Positions 7,337 through 15,596 of a stretch of 64,000 nucleotides of DNA are shown piece after piece; the first letter of the stretch is position 1; each line of letters starts with the position of its first letter. Location: the NCBI RefSeq assembly GCF_009876115.1, contig NZ_WWSY01000001.1:229769-293768 (forward strand), given 5' to 3'. A program made the translations under genes and the position numbers. The DNA is from Collinsella aerofaciens. Lineage in GTDB: Bacteria > Actinomycetota > Coriobacteriia > Coriobacteriales > Coriobacteriaceae. The notes beneath the pieces are model-generated. The model ran no database searches. It was not told the DNA's origin and was given only the letters and a program-made list of their open reading frames with translations.

Positions 7337-10300
7337 TATGCATTCACGACCTTTCCGGTTTCGCGATCGAGTTTTTGCGAGACGACGCGGCTGACGCCGT
7401 CGGCTTGCATCGAGACGCCATAGAGAACGTCAGCGTCCTCCATAGTACGGCGCTGATGCGAAATGACCAAGAGCTGTGTATCGGAACGCAGCACATCGAG
7501 GGCTCCGATGAGCTTGGACAGGTTGGCGTCATCAAGCGCCGCCTCGACCTCGTCAAGCACATAGAACGGCACCGTGCGCGTGCGGTACACGGCAAAGAGC
7601 AGGGCGAGCGCCGTCAGACTCTTCTCGCCACCCGACATGAGCATCATCTTAGTAATGCGCTTGCCGCGCGGCTGCGCCACAACCTCAATGCCCGTCTCGG
7701 CAGGATGCTCGGGATCGGTCATCTCAAGATGAGCCTGGCCACCCGGGAACAGCATGGCGAAGATCTCGCGGAAGTTCGCGTCGACCTTCTCAAACGTCAC
7801 CAGAAACGCCTTGCGCATCTTGCGATCAATGGCCACTGTGATCTTGGTGAGCGCCTTGCGCGCGCTCTCCAGATCGGCCAGCTGGTCCTCGATGTAGTCG
7901 GCGCGGCGCTTGAGCTGCTCGTACTCCTCCATGGCAACCTGGTTCACGGGGCCCAGATTGTTGATATGACGCACGAGCTGGTTGAGCTCCCGCTCGGCGG
8001 CGTCGCGGTCGGTGGGAGCAGGAAGCATGAGCGCTTCCTCGAGCACTGTGGTGCCATCGGCGGTAATGGCCTTAATGGCGGCCTCTACCTGCACCTCAAG
8101 CTTGCCGCGTGCGACCTTGAACTCGTTTTGCGTGGCAGTGGCGGTATCGACCCGCTCCTTAGCGCGGGCAACCTCGGCCTTGGCATCCTCGATGGTCTTC
8201 TTGAGCGAAGCGGAGTCCGCCTCTTCCAGAGAGGCCTGGTCACGCAGGCGCGCTGCCCAATCCGATGCGCGTTCCAACAGGGCAGAATAGCGTTCGTGCA
8301 TGGGGTCGACGCGCAGGCGCAGCAGCTCGAGCGAGCGCGAAGCCTGGCGTGTTCCGCGGATACGACGGTCGATGCCCTCAAGACGATGCTCAAGGTCGGG
8401 CACGCGGCCCTTCAGCGAACGCAGGCGCTCGCTCGTCTGGGCCAGGCGCACCTTGGCATCGGCGAGCTTACCGGCGGCCTCGGAATCGTCACGGCGAACG
8501 CGATCGAGCTCATCGTTGGCCTCGGCAATCTGGAGACCCAGGTCGCTTGCCTGTGCACGCGCCTCGTCACGCGAACGGGTGAGTTCGTCAACGCGCGGGC
8601 GCGCAGCGCGAACGGCCTCGGCGGCCTGCTCGCGGCGCTTGGAGATGCGCACGCGCTCGACCTCGGCGTTGTTGGCGCTTTGCTCCAGGCGGCCAATCTC
8701 GGAGAGCAGCGAGCGGCGCTCGCCCTCAAGACGGGCGATCTCGCCGGCGGCATCGCCCTCGGCAGCACGCGCCTCCTCAACGGCCGCATTGGCCTCGACG
8801 ACCTGATCCGACACATGCTCAAACACAGCAGCCAGATCGGGTTCCAGGCCCTCGAGCTCACGGATGCGGCGCTTGCGCTCCAAGGCACCCGAAGCCTCGC
8901 CGGCATCGAGCCCCACGCGCACCAGACCACCACAGCTCACGCGGGCGCCATCGGGAGTCACGTAGGTCACACCGTCAACGACAGGGGCAGCCAACGCGGC
9001 AGCCAAGTCATCGACCACGTAATAGCCGCCGAGAAGGGCCTCGACAACCGGGCCATAACCGGAGCGCACGGACAGACGATCGACCAGACGCGTACCGGCA
9101 GCGCCATTGGCAGCAGCACCGCCGCTCACGCCGCGCGCCATCAGCAGTGCCTCACCCGAGGCCTTCTTCTGGTCCAGGGCAGCGCGACCGGCGCGCTCGA
9201 GTGCGGCAGCGTTATCGAACAGCAGGGCATCGATATCACCTGCGAGCAGCTGCTCAACCAGACCCTCGAGCTCACGCGGTGCCTCGAGCACATCGCCCAG
9301 ACGGCCCGAAACATCGTCGCCCAGCGCGCCCACCAGACGGCTCACCAGCGGCGAGCTGTCTGCCATGCGGGCATCGAGCTTCTTTTGGCTGGCAAGCTCC
9401 GAGCGAACCTCGGACAGCTTGTTGCGCGCTTCGCTCTCGCGATTACGCAGGTCCTTGAGGGCAGCGCGTGCCGTCTCGGTGGCCTCGCGCGCATCGTTCT
9501 GGGCCTGACGAGCCGCCTCAAGGGCACTCTCAAGCTCCTCAGCACGGTCGCGACGGCTCTCGAGCGAGGCCGTGACCTCCTCGAGCTGTTCATCGATCTG
9601 CTCCAAGCGCGAGGCGTACATGTTGTCCTCAACCTCGGCGTTACTCAGCGAGTCCTTCACCTTGGCGAGTTCGAGCGCCGCGTTATCGGCCCGACGCTGC
9701 ACATCGCGTTGCTCACGCGTAAGCTGCGAAATCTGATTGTCGAGAGCCACGCGTCGCTCGTGGAGCTCAGCGGCGGCAGGACCAGCGGCGTCAACGTCCT
9801 CCTGGGCCTGCATGTGCGCGCCGGTCACTTCCTCAAGCTGTGCACGCGCGTCCTCGAGCTCCTCGACCACGCGACGACGCTGATGCTCGGAGCTCGAGAT
9901 CTGGCCACGCATGTCGGACAGGCGCGACACCATGTTGTGGCCCTTTTCCTCGAGCAGGCGCATATCGGAGTTAATGCGGCCGACCACGTCTTGCATATGG
10001 CGGCGCTGCTCGCCCAGGTCGCCCACAAACAGGCCCTTTTCCTCGAGCATAACCTGGAGCTTCTCGAGCTCGCGCTCCTTTTCGCCCATGCGGTACTGCG
10101 CAAGCTCCAGCTCGGCGGCGCCTTCCTTGGAGCGGCTCTCCAGGTCGTTCCACTGCGACTGCAGCGAACGCAGCTCGTCGACGGCTAGCATCTGCGTAAG
10201 CTCGTTCGCGCGCGAGGACAGCTCTTTGTACTTGCGCGCACGATCGACCTGACGCTCCAGCGGTCGCAGCTGACGGGCGATTTCCTTATTGATGTCGCGG

Positions 10301-10872
10301 GCACGCGTCAGGTGCTCGTCCATCGACTTAATCTTTTTGAGCGCACGCTCCTTGCGGCGTTTGTGCTTGGAAATACCGGCGGCCTCCTCGATGAGGGCGC
10401 GGCGCTCCTCGGGGCGGCTCTGCAAAATGGCGTCGAGCTTGCCCTGGCTGATGATGGAATGCGTATCCTTGCCCAAGCCCGAATCGTGTAGGATGTCCTG
10501 AATGTCCATCAGGCGGCACGGACTCGAGTTGATGAGGTACTCGCTTTCGCCCGAGCGATACATACGACGGGTGATGGCGACCTCGTCAAAGTCGACGGGC
10601 AGCATATGGTCCGAGTTATCGAGCACCAGCGTGACCTCGGCGACACCCACCGGCTTGCGCGCTGACGAGCCCGAGAAGATGACATCCTCCATGGCCTGGC
10701 CGCGCAGCTGCTTGGCGCTCTGCTCGCCCAGGACCCACAGAATCGAGTCAGAGATGTTCGATTTTCCCGAGCCGTTGGGACCGACGATGACGGTCAGGCC
10801 CGGCTCAAACGTCATATGGGCGCGGTCGGCAAACGACTTGAACCCTTTGAGCGTGAGGGACTTGAGATACAC
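7336..10872 (-). CDS. smc: Chromosome segregation ATPase SMC
   Basis: A full-length SMC of 1178 residues. The N-terminal Walker A region is GPNGSGKSNISDSILWVLGE; then long coiled coil, a hinge near residues 500-660, returning coiled coil, and the C-terminal signature LMSGGEKSLTALALLFAVY with Walker B FYVLDEVEAALDD. The dimer, with ScpA and ScpB encoded elsewhere, compacts and segregates the chromosome. It begins at GTG 10872 with GAGGAACC just ahead, and lies between rnc and ftsY, the order found in many Gram-positive bacteria. Confidence 0.97.
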   Translation of the reverse strand: MYLKSLTLKGFKSFADRAHMTFEPGLTVIVGPNGSGKSNISDSILWVLGEQSAKQLRGQAMEDVIFSGSSARKPVGVAEVTLVLDNSDHMLPVDFDEVAITRRMYRSGESEYLINSSPCRLMDIQDILHDSGLGKDTHSIISQGKLDAILQSRPEERRALIEEAAGISKHKRRKERALKKIKSMDEHLTRARDINKEIARQLRPLERQVDRARKYKELSSRANELTQMLAVDELRSLQSQWNDLESRSKEGAAELELAQYRMGEKERELEKLQVMLEEKGLFVGDLGEQRRHMQDVVGRINSDMRLLEEKGHNMVSRLSDMRGQISSSEHQRRRVVEELEDARAQLEEVTGAHMQAQEDVDAAGPAAAELHERRVALDNQISQLTREQRDVQRRADNAALELAKVKDSLSNAEVEDNMYASRLEQIDEQLEEVTASLESRRDRAEELESALEAARQAQNDAREATETARAALKDLRNRESEARNKLSEVRSELASQKKLDARMADSSPLVSRLVGALGDDVSGRLGDVLEAPRELEGLVEQLLAGDIDALLFDNAAALERAGRAALDQKKASGEALLMARGVSGGAAANGAAGTRLVDRLSVRSGYGPVVEALLGGYYVVDDLAAALAAPVVDGVTYVTPDGARVSCGGLVRVGLDAGEASGALERKRRIRELEGLEPDLAAVFEHVSDQVVEANAAVEEARAAEGDAAGEIARLEGERRSLLSEIGRLEQSANNAEVERVRISKRREQAAEAVRAARPRVDELTRSRDEARAQASDLGLQIAEANDELDRVRRDDSEAAGKLADAKVRLAQTSERLRSLKGRVPDLEHRLEGIDRRIRGTRQASRSLELLRLRVDPMHERYSALLERASDWAARLRDQASLEEADSASLKKTIEDAKAEVARAKERVDTATATQNEFKVARGKLEVQVEAAIKAITADGTTVLEEALMLPAPTDRDAAERELNQLVRHINNLGPVNQVAMEEYEQLKRRADYIEDQLADLESARKALTKITVAIDRKMRKAFLVTFEKVDANFREIFAMLFPGGQAHLEMTDPEHPAETGIEVVAQPRGKRITKMMLMSGGEKSLTALALLFAVYRTRTVPFYVLDEVEAALDDANLSKLIGALDVLRSDTQLLVISHQRRTMEDADVLYGVSMQADGVSRVVSQKLDRETGKVVNA

Positions 10873-10882
10873 GGTTCCTCGC

Positions 10883-11608
10883 TTAAACAGGCTTCTTGTT
10901 GAGAATCACGCCGTTGGTGGTGTAGCCCATGCGGTCAAGTGCCTCGAGTGCAGCGGCTCCCTCGGCTTCCTTCTTTGAGGAGCCGGAGCCGCGACCCTGG
11001 CGAATACCATCGATCAACACCACGGCGGTAAAGGTGGGCGCATGCGCAGGGCCCTCGGAGCCGACCAGCTTGTACGCGGGAGGCTCGTGGCCGTCGGCCT
11101 GCACGCACTCCTGCAAATACGACTTGGGGTTCGCAGGGTGCTCGGCACGCTCGGATGCCAAATGTGGCTTAAGCGTACGGTGGATAAACTCCGCCGCGGC
11201 ATCCCAGCCGGCGTCCAGATACAGCGCGCCCACGAGCGACTCGTAGACGTTCTCGAGCGCCGAGTGCAGGCCGCGCGCGCCGGTACCGGTCTCGGAGGCA
11301 CCAAAGATGATGATGTCATCGATACCCAGCTCGTGCGATACCTCGGACAGCGTGGCGCCCGAGACAAGGGACACCTTCAGGCGCGTGAGCTTGCCCTCGT
11401 CAAACTCCGGATAGGACACAAACAGGGAGCGTGCGACAACGGCGCCCAAAATGGAATCACCCAAGAACTCAAGGCGCTCGTAGCTTGCCGAGACTGGCTG
11501 GCCCTCGACGGCCGAAGGATGCGTAAGGGCCGCGCGCAGCAGCACCTTGTCATTGAACTCGTGGCCCAGAATCTCCTGGGCGCGCGTAAGTCGTTCGGAT
11601 AAAGCCAA
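10883..11608 (-). CDS. rnc: Ribonuclease III
   Basis: RNase III cuts double-stranded RNA and matures rRNA precursors. The signature ERLEFLGDSILGAVV is at residues about 44-58, ENVYESLVGALYLDAGW carries the second acidic site, and a double-stranded RNA-binding domain fills the C-terminal 70 residues (NPKSYLQECVQ ... GSGSSKKEAEGAAALEAL). The start is a TTG at 11608, only three bases after the acpP stop. GGGAGG lies nine bases upstream, inside the end of acpP, and no ATG or GTG fits. Expression is therefore tied to acpP. Confidence 0.95.
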   Translation of the reverse strand: MALSERLTRAQEILGHEFNDKVLLRAALTHPSAVEGQPVSASYERLEFLGDSILGAVVARSLFVSYPEFDEGKLTRLKVSLVSGATLSEVSHELGIDDIIIFGASETGTGARGLHSALENVYESLVGALYLDAGWDAAAEFIHRTLKPHLASERAEHPANPKSYLQECVQADGHEPPAYKLVGSEGPAHAPTFTAVVLIDGIRQGRGSGSSKKEAEGAAALEALDRMGYTTNGVILNKKPV

Positions 11609-11611
11609 GAC

Positions 11612-11854
11612 CTAAGCCTCCCTGGCGTTTTCGATCGCGTCGACGGCGTCGGCGACAGAGTTGAGCGAGAGCAGGGTCTCGTCATCGATCTCGAGATTGA
11701 ACTCGTCCTCGATAGCCGTAACCAGTTGCAGGCGCTCGAGCGAGTTGGCATCGAGGTCGTCAAAGGTGGTCTCATCGCTAATTTCGGCAACATCGACGCC
11801 CAGAACGTCAGCAGCGACCTCGGCGATCTTGTCGAAGATTTCGGAGCGGTCCAT
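11612..11854 (-). CDS. acpP: Acyl carrier protein
   Basis: This 80-residue acidic protein carries growing acyl chains on a phosphopantetheine arm attached to the serine in DLDANSLERLQL. The usual DSL core reads NSL here, as in many Gram-positive ACPs. The frame is open further upstream but the ATG at 11854 has GAGGAAG ahead and gives the standard length. It lies between plsX and rnc, the conserved fatty-acid/ribonuclease order. A 20-base palindrome lies 38 bases upstream. Confidence 0.95.
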   Translation of the reverse strand: MDRSEIFDKIAEVAADVLGVDVAEISDETTFDDLDANSLERLQLVTAIEDEFNLEIDDETLLSLNSVADAVDAIENAREA

Positions 11855-11891
11855 AGCGCTTCCTCTCATAGTGCATGAATACCAAAAGAAT

Positions 11892-11911
11892 GGTACCGCC
11901 CGGGCGGTACC
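11892..11911 (-). promoter_or_regulatory. Perfect 20-base palindrome upstream of acpP (operator or terminator)
   Basis: GGTACCGCCCGGGCGGTACC reads the same on both strands. On the minus strand a TAGAAT box (11926-11931) lies upstream, with no clear -35, and ATTCTTTT follows the palindrome. It could therefore be an operator at the start of an acpP transcript or a short stem that ends plsX transcripts. Both readings are inference. Confidence 0.55.
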
Positions 11912-11978
11912 AAGACACGGTTCTGATTCTACCCCACGAAGCAGGCCGCGAGGCACATAACAGCGCTCTAACTCGCTC

Positions 11979-12998
11979 TTACAAAACGATGCCGTCCATG
12001 GAGTTGGCGACGTTCTCGACCAGCCCCGCGCGCACGGCTTCGGCCGCCGCGAGCGTACCGTTTTTAACAGCCTCGACCGATGTGGCGCCATGGCCGATCA
12101 GGACCACGCCACGCAGGCCCAAAAGAATCGCGCCGCCCTTGGCATCACCAGAGAGCTTGGCCTTAATCTCGCGCATCTGCTTTTTGATGAGCAGCGCGGC
12201 GATCTTGGTGCCGAGCGAGGCCATAAAGGCGCCCTTGAGCTCCTGCAGCAAAAACTTGGCAGCGCCCTCGGTAGCCTTGAGAGCGATATTGCCCGACATG
12301 CCGTCGGCAACAACGACATCGAAATTGCCCGAGGTGAGGTCGGTGCCTTCGCAGTTGCCCACAAAGCCGGGAACGGCGGCTTTCATGGCCGGGAAGCAGG
12401 CCTTGGTAAAGTTGGAACCCTTCTCATCCTCGGTGCCATTGGCAAGCAGGCCCACGCGAGGATGCTCGATGCCCAGGACAACGCGGGCATAGGCGCTACC
12501 CATCTGGGCAAAACGCACCATGTCGTCGACCTCGACATCGGGGTTGGCGCCCATATCGCACAGCACCGTCAGACCGCCGGCGCGATTGGGCAGCGCATTG
12601 GTCAGACAAGGGCGCACCGGCTGCTTCTTGCCTTCGGCCATATATCTAAACGGTGTGACGTAGGCGGTCGCGGCAGCTGTCATGGCGCCGGTCGAGCCGG
12701 CGGAGAAGAACGCGTCCGCATTTCCCTTCTTGATGGCGCGGCACGACAGCACGATCGACGATTTACGCTTGGTCATCACGGCGCGAATGGGATCGTCATC
12801 CATGGCGATAACGTCGGGTGCCTCAAGGGCCTCAACACGTGCATGGGCCGCGGCAAAGGGATTGACGATTTCGGCGGGGCCAACTGCCAAGACCTCGATA
12901 TCGGGATCGGCGGCAAGTGCGGCCTCGATACCATCGAGAACAACCTGAGGCTTCTCGTCTCCGCCCACAACGTCTACACAAACGCGAACGTTACTCAT
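11979..12998 (-). CDS. plsX: Phosphate acyltransferase PlsX
   Basis: PlsX makes acyl-phosphate from acyl-ACP, the first committed step of phospholipid synthesis with PlsY. The 339-residue protein begins with RVCVDVVGGDEKP, a variant of the usual DxMGGDxAP, and has FFSAGSTGAMTA and LLANGTEDEKGS later. Two ATGs are available: 13004 is one base from AGGAG, too close, while 12998 is seven bases away and is chosen. acpP follows. The upstream neighbour is rpmF, a widely conserved pairing. An intrinsic terminator ends immediately before the ribosome site. Confidence 0.94.
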   Translation of the reverse strand: MSNVRVCVDVVGGDEKPQVVLDGIEAALAADPDIEVLAVGPAEIVNPFAAAHARVEALEAPDVIAMDDDPIRAVMTKRKSSIVLSCRAIKKGNADAFFSAGSTGAMTAAATAYVTPFRYMAEGKKQPVRPCLTNALPNRAGGLTVLCDMGANPDVEVDDMVRFAQMGSAYARVVLGIEHPRVGLLANGTEDEKGSNFTKACFPAMKAAVPGFVGNCEGTDLTSGNFDVVVADGMSGNIALKATEGAAKFLLQELKGAFMASLGTKIAALLIKKQMREIKAKLSGDAKGGAILLGLRGVVLIGHGATSVEAVKNGTLAAAEAVRAGLVENVANSMDGIVL

Positions 12999-13015
12999 AT
13001 ACATGCTCCTTATAC

Positions 13016-13043
13016 AAAAATGGCCGACTCATTGAGCCGGCCA
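13016..13043 (-). terminator. Intrinsic terminator between rpmF and plsX, abutting the plsX ribosome site
   Basis: On the minus strand a 10-pair stem with a three-base loop (13043-13021, beginning TGGCCGGCTC) is followed by TTTTTG and then, five bases on, by the plsX AGGAG. Any transcript reaching plsX from rpmF must read through it, so it may act as an attenuator. Confidence 0.85.
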
Positions 13044-13085
13044 TTGTGGTTCCATTTGGAACGGCATCGCATCCAGAGTATACCG

Positions 13086-13265
13086 TTACTCGGTAACGAT
13101 AACCTCGCGGTCCTTGTAGAAACCGCAGCTGGGGCACACGTGGTGCGGAAGCTTGACAGCGCCGCAACGGGGGCACGTGGACTGAGCCGCAGCCGAGATC
13201 TTCATGTTGGCGGAACGACGGGTGTGAGTGCGGATACGACCCTGCTTTTGTTTAGGTACGGGCAT
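13086..13265 (-). CDS. rpmF: 50S ribosomal protein L32
   Basis: This 59-residue protein is too short for a standard ORF cut-off but clear on translation: MPVPKQKQGRIRTHTRRS at the start, and CPRCG ... HHVCPSCGFYKDREV, the four-cysteine zinc-ribbon form of L32. It sits between DUF177 (yceD) and plsX, the conserved order. AAGGAAGG precedes the ATG at 13265. A strong terminator follows its stop by about 40 bases. Confidence 0.96.
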   Translation of the reverse strand: MPVPKQKQGRIRTHTRRSANMKISAAAQSTCPRCGAVKLPHHVCPSCGFYKDREVIVTE

Positions 13266-13329
13266 AGTGACCTTCCTTATGAACTATCCAGTGTGGCGAT
13301 TACGCGCAAGTAGCGATACTACCACAGTT

Positions 13330-13884
13330 TTACTCATCGAGCTTGAGATTCTTCAATGCTGCAAATGGATTTTCCGTGGCAGCGGCCCATTCTGCCTCTG
13401 CCTGTGCGGCGCAATCGCATTGCTCGACGTTGAGATTGCAACCGCAAGTGGGACACAGACCGCGGCAATCGGGCTTGCAGAGCACCACAAACGGCGTGTC
13501 CATGACGACCGCGTCGTTGATGGGCTCACCCAGATCGACGATGCGGTCCTCACCCAGGAGCTCGTAGCCGTCCTCGAAGGCCTCGGGATCCTCGGGCTCC
13601 TCGAAGAGGTAGAACTCCTCGATCTCGCCGGCGATATCAAACGAAGCGGGCTCCAGGCAACGGTCGCACTCGCCGGTAGCGTGCGCGCGGACCATGCCCG
13701 TGAGCAAGACACCGGTACCGGCATTGGTAAAGACAACGTCGTAGTCGATGCCGTCCTGTAGCTGGTACTCCTTCTCGCCCACCGTGTAGGTGGCGACATC
13801 GACCTTGCCGGTCAGCGGATACGAATCTCCGGGAAACTCGAGCTGCTCGGAAAGATCGACGGTAACGCTCGGGAACTCAGCCAT
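13330..13884 (-). CDS. DUF177 (YceD-like) protein, rRNA/ribosome-linked
   Basis: A 184-residue DUF177 protein. Members lie upstream of rpmF in very many bacteria and are linked to 23S rRNA accumulation. The core has GECDRCLEPASFDI and an acidic stretch (LFEEPEDPEAFEDGYELLGE). The end has a compact cysteine cluster, CKPDCRGLCPTCGCNL, then CDC, probably a zinc site. The ATG at 13884 overlaps the stop of the previous gene (TAATG), so the two are coupled. The longer frame to 13935 lies inside that gene and is not used. Confidence 0.88.
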   Translation of the reverse strand: MAEFPSVTVDLSEQLEFPGDSYPLTGKVDVATYTVGEKEYQLQDGIDYDVVFTNAGTGVLLTGMVRAHATGECDRCLEPASFDIAGEIEEFYLFEEPEDPEAFEDGYELLGEDRIVDLGEPINDAVVMDTPFVVLCKPDCRGLCPTCGCNLNVEQCDCAAQAEAEWAAATENPFAALKNLKLDE

Positions 13885-14381
13885 TACCACTGACCATTCT
13901 GTTGGGCGGCACCCTCGTTGAGCTGCTGACGGCAACGGGTAACGGTGCCGGTCAGGCTCTTGAGGTTCTCCTCCAGGTGCGTAAAGACCTGCTCTGCGTA
14001 GTCCTCGGCAGCATAACGCGTCTCGCGCTCGTACTGCTGGGCACGATCGCGGATGTCGTCGGCCTGCTGCTGGGCTAAGCGGACGATCTCCTGCTCACCG
14101 GCAATGGTGAGGGCCTGCTGCTGAGCGTCGGCGATGATGGAATCGGCCTGAGCGGCGGCGGAAGCCATAAGCTCCTCGCGCTCCTTAAGGATACGGCGGG
14201 ACTTCTGCCACTCCTCGGGATAGCTCATGCGGATCTCGTCGAGGATGTTGAAGAACACGTCGGCGTCGATGACCTTGAACTGAGCGTTCTTGCCGAAAGG
14301 CGGCTTGGCTTCCTCGATCAGCCCTTCGAGCTCATCGACCAAGCTGACGATCCTATCGCCAGGAAAATTCTCGCCCGGCAT
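13884..14381 (-). CDS. Coiled-coil protein of unknown function (V-ATPase subunit H/DivIVA-like composition)
   Basis: This 165-residue protein is acidic and mostly helical. It has a globular start (IVSLVDELEGLIEEAKPPFG), then long Ala/Gln-rich helix (AQADSIIADAQQQALTIAGE ... LAQQQADDIRDRAQQYERE) resembling DivIVA-type or ATPase stalk proteins by composition only. Similar proteins sit between coaD and yceD in related Gram-positive bacteria. The start is set by AAAGGAG seven bases before the ATG at 14381; two earlier ATGs at 14405 and 14396 have no ribosome site. No transmembrane segment is seen. A role in cell division or envelope is a guess. Confidence 0.8.
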   Translation of the reverse strand: MPGENFPGDRIVSLVDELEGLIEEAKPPFGKNAQFKVIDADVFFNILDEIRMSYPEEWQKSRRILKEREELMASAAAQADSIIADAQQQALTIAGEQEIVRLAQQQADDIRDRAQQYERETRYAAEDYAEQVFTHLEENLKSLTGTVTRCRQQLNEGAAQQNGQW

Positions 14382-14449
14382 CCGGTCTCCTTTCATAGGT
14401 AACATATCATCGTGCTAGTTTACCACATGCCACCAGGCAATAAAAAACG

Positions 14450-14947
14450 TCACGAAAAGCGATGTCTGAGCGCTTCGACCACGTTGGGCGGGACAAACGT
14501 CGATACATCGCTGCCGAGTGAGGCGATCTGGCGAACGACCGAGCTCGAGATATAGCCGTACTGCGGCGCACTCATGACAAAGATGGACTCCAGCTCGTTA
14601 TCCAAGCGATAGTTGAGATCTGCCTGCTGCAGCTCGTACTCAAAGTCGGTCATGGCGCGCAGGCCCTTGACCACGGCCCCCGCCCCCTGCTCGCGAGCGA
14701 AGTCGACCAAGAGGCCGGTAAAGGGCAGGACCTCGACGCCGTCGATATCACCGAGCGCCTCGCGGGCCAGCGCCACGCGCTCATCGAGCATAAACGTGGT
14801 GCCCACACCGTTTTTACCCTGCGACTCGGCGACAGCGACTATCACGCTGGGAAAGATGCGGCGGGCGCGGCGGATCACATCGATATGGCCAAACGTGATG
14901 GGATCGAAGGTGCCCGGGACGATCACGCGGTTGATGGTGTCACTCAT
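14450..14947 (-). CDS. coaD: Phosphopantetheine adenylyltransferase
   Basis: CoaD transfers AMP to 4'-phosphopantetheine, the penultimate step of coenzyme A synthesis, which also supplies the arm of the acyl carrier protein encoded nearby. The 165-residue protein has the nucleotidyltransferase motif GTFDPITFGHIDVI and the C-terminal ISSSVVRQIA (usual ISSTxVR). The ATG at 14947 has AGGAGAACGCCC ahead and overlaps the rsmD stop by eight bases. rsmD-coaD is a standard pair. Confidence 0.95.
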   Translation of the reverse strand: MSDTINRVIVPGTFDPITFGHIDVIRRARRIFPSVIVAVAESQGKNGVGTTFMLDERVALAREALGDIDGVEVLPFTGLLVDFAREQGAGAVVKGLRAMTDFEYELQQADLNYRLDNELESIFVMSAPQYGYISSSVVRQIASLGSDVSTFVPPNVVEALRHRFS

Positions 14948-15596
14948 GGGCGTTCTCCTGAACCGTCGTGGCATCGTTGTTGTGAGCATCGGTGCCGGCG
15001 CAATCTTCCTTACCATCGTCATCGCCGACCCAACGAAGCAGGTCGACCGAGGTAATGCCGTAGCGCTTCTCGCGCGCGATCTCAAAGCCTGCCGGATGCG
15101 CGCCCGCATCGGCGGCGGCATGCTCAAACAGGGCATAAGCGCCAGGTGCAAGCAGACCCTGCTGAGCCAGGTTCTGCAGCAGCTCCTCGACCGGCTCGGC
15201 ACCAAAAGCATAGGGCGGGTCGAGCAGGACCAGATCAAAGGGGCCGCCCGGCACACGACCGCGCGAAGCACTCGCCAGCATGTCGCCCGTTATCACGCGC
15301 CAACGCGCACGGTCACGGCAGAGCGACTCGATATTCTTGGTAATGAGCCGCGCGGCATTCCGATCGATCTCGAACGTCGTGAGCGAGCGGGCACCACGTG
15401 AGAGCATCTCTAACCCTAAGGCACCGGAGCCGCCAAAGGCGTCCAGCACGCGGACCTCGTCCAGATCGAAGTCAAATGCCGACATGACCATAGATGCGCA
15501 TGCCTCGCGCACGCGATCGGTCGTGGGGCGGGTGACATCGCGACCACGGGGCTCCTCGATCTTACGACCGCGCCATTCGCCGCCGATGATTCTCAT
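14940..15596 (-). CDS. rsmD: 16S rRNA (guanine966-N2)-methyltransferase RsmD
   Basis: RsmD methylates G966 of 16S rRNA on the 30S particle. The SAM-binding site is VLDAFGGSGALGLEMLSRGA and the catalytic DPPY is in DLVLLDPPYAFG. The N-terminus MRIIGGEWRGRKIE is typical. At 218 residues it carries a non-conserved acidic tail (GDDDGKEDCAGTDAHNND), longer than usual. Its start overlaps the recG stop by four bases. Confidence 0.94.
   Translation of the reverse strand: MRIIGGEWRGRKIEEPRGRDVTRPTTDRVREACASMVMSAFDFDLDEVRVLDAFGGSGALGLEMLSRGARSLTTFEIDRNAARLITKNIESLCRDRARWRVITGDMLASASRGRVPGGPFDLVLLDPPYAFGAEPVEELLQNLAQQGLLAPGAYALFEHAAADAGAHPAGFEIAREKRYGITSVDLLRWVGDDDGKEDCAGTDAHNNDATTVQENAHE

Noticed and set aside
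7375-10188. A 937-codon plus-strand open frame opposite smc
   Set aside because: It mirrors the coiled-coil of SMC and has no start context.
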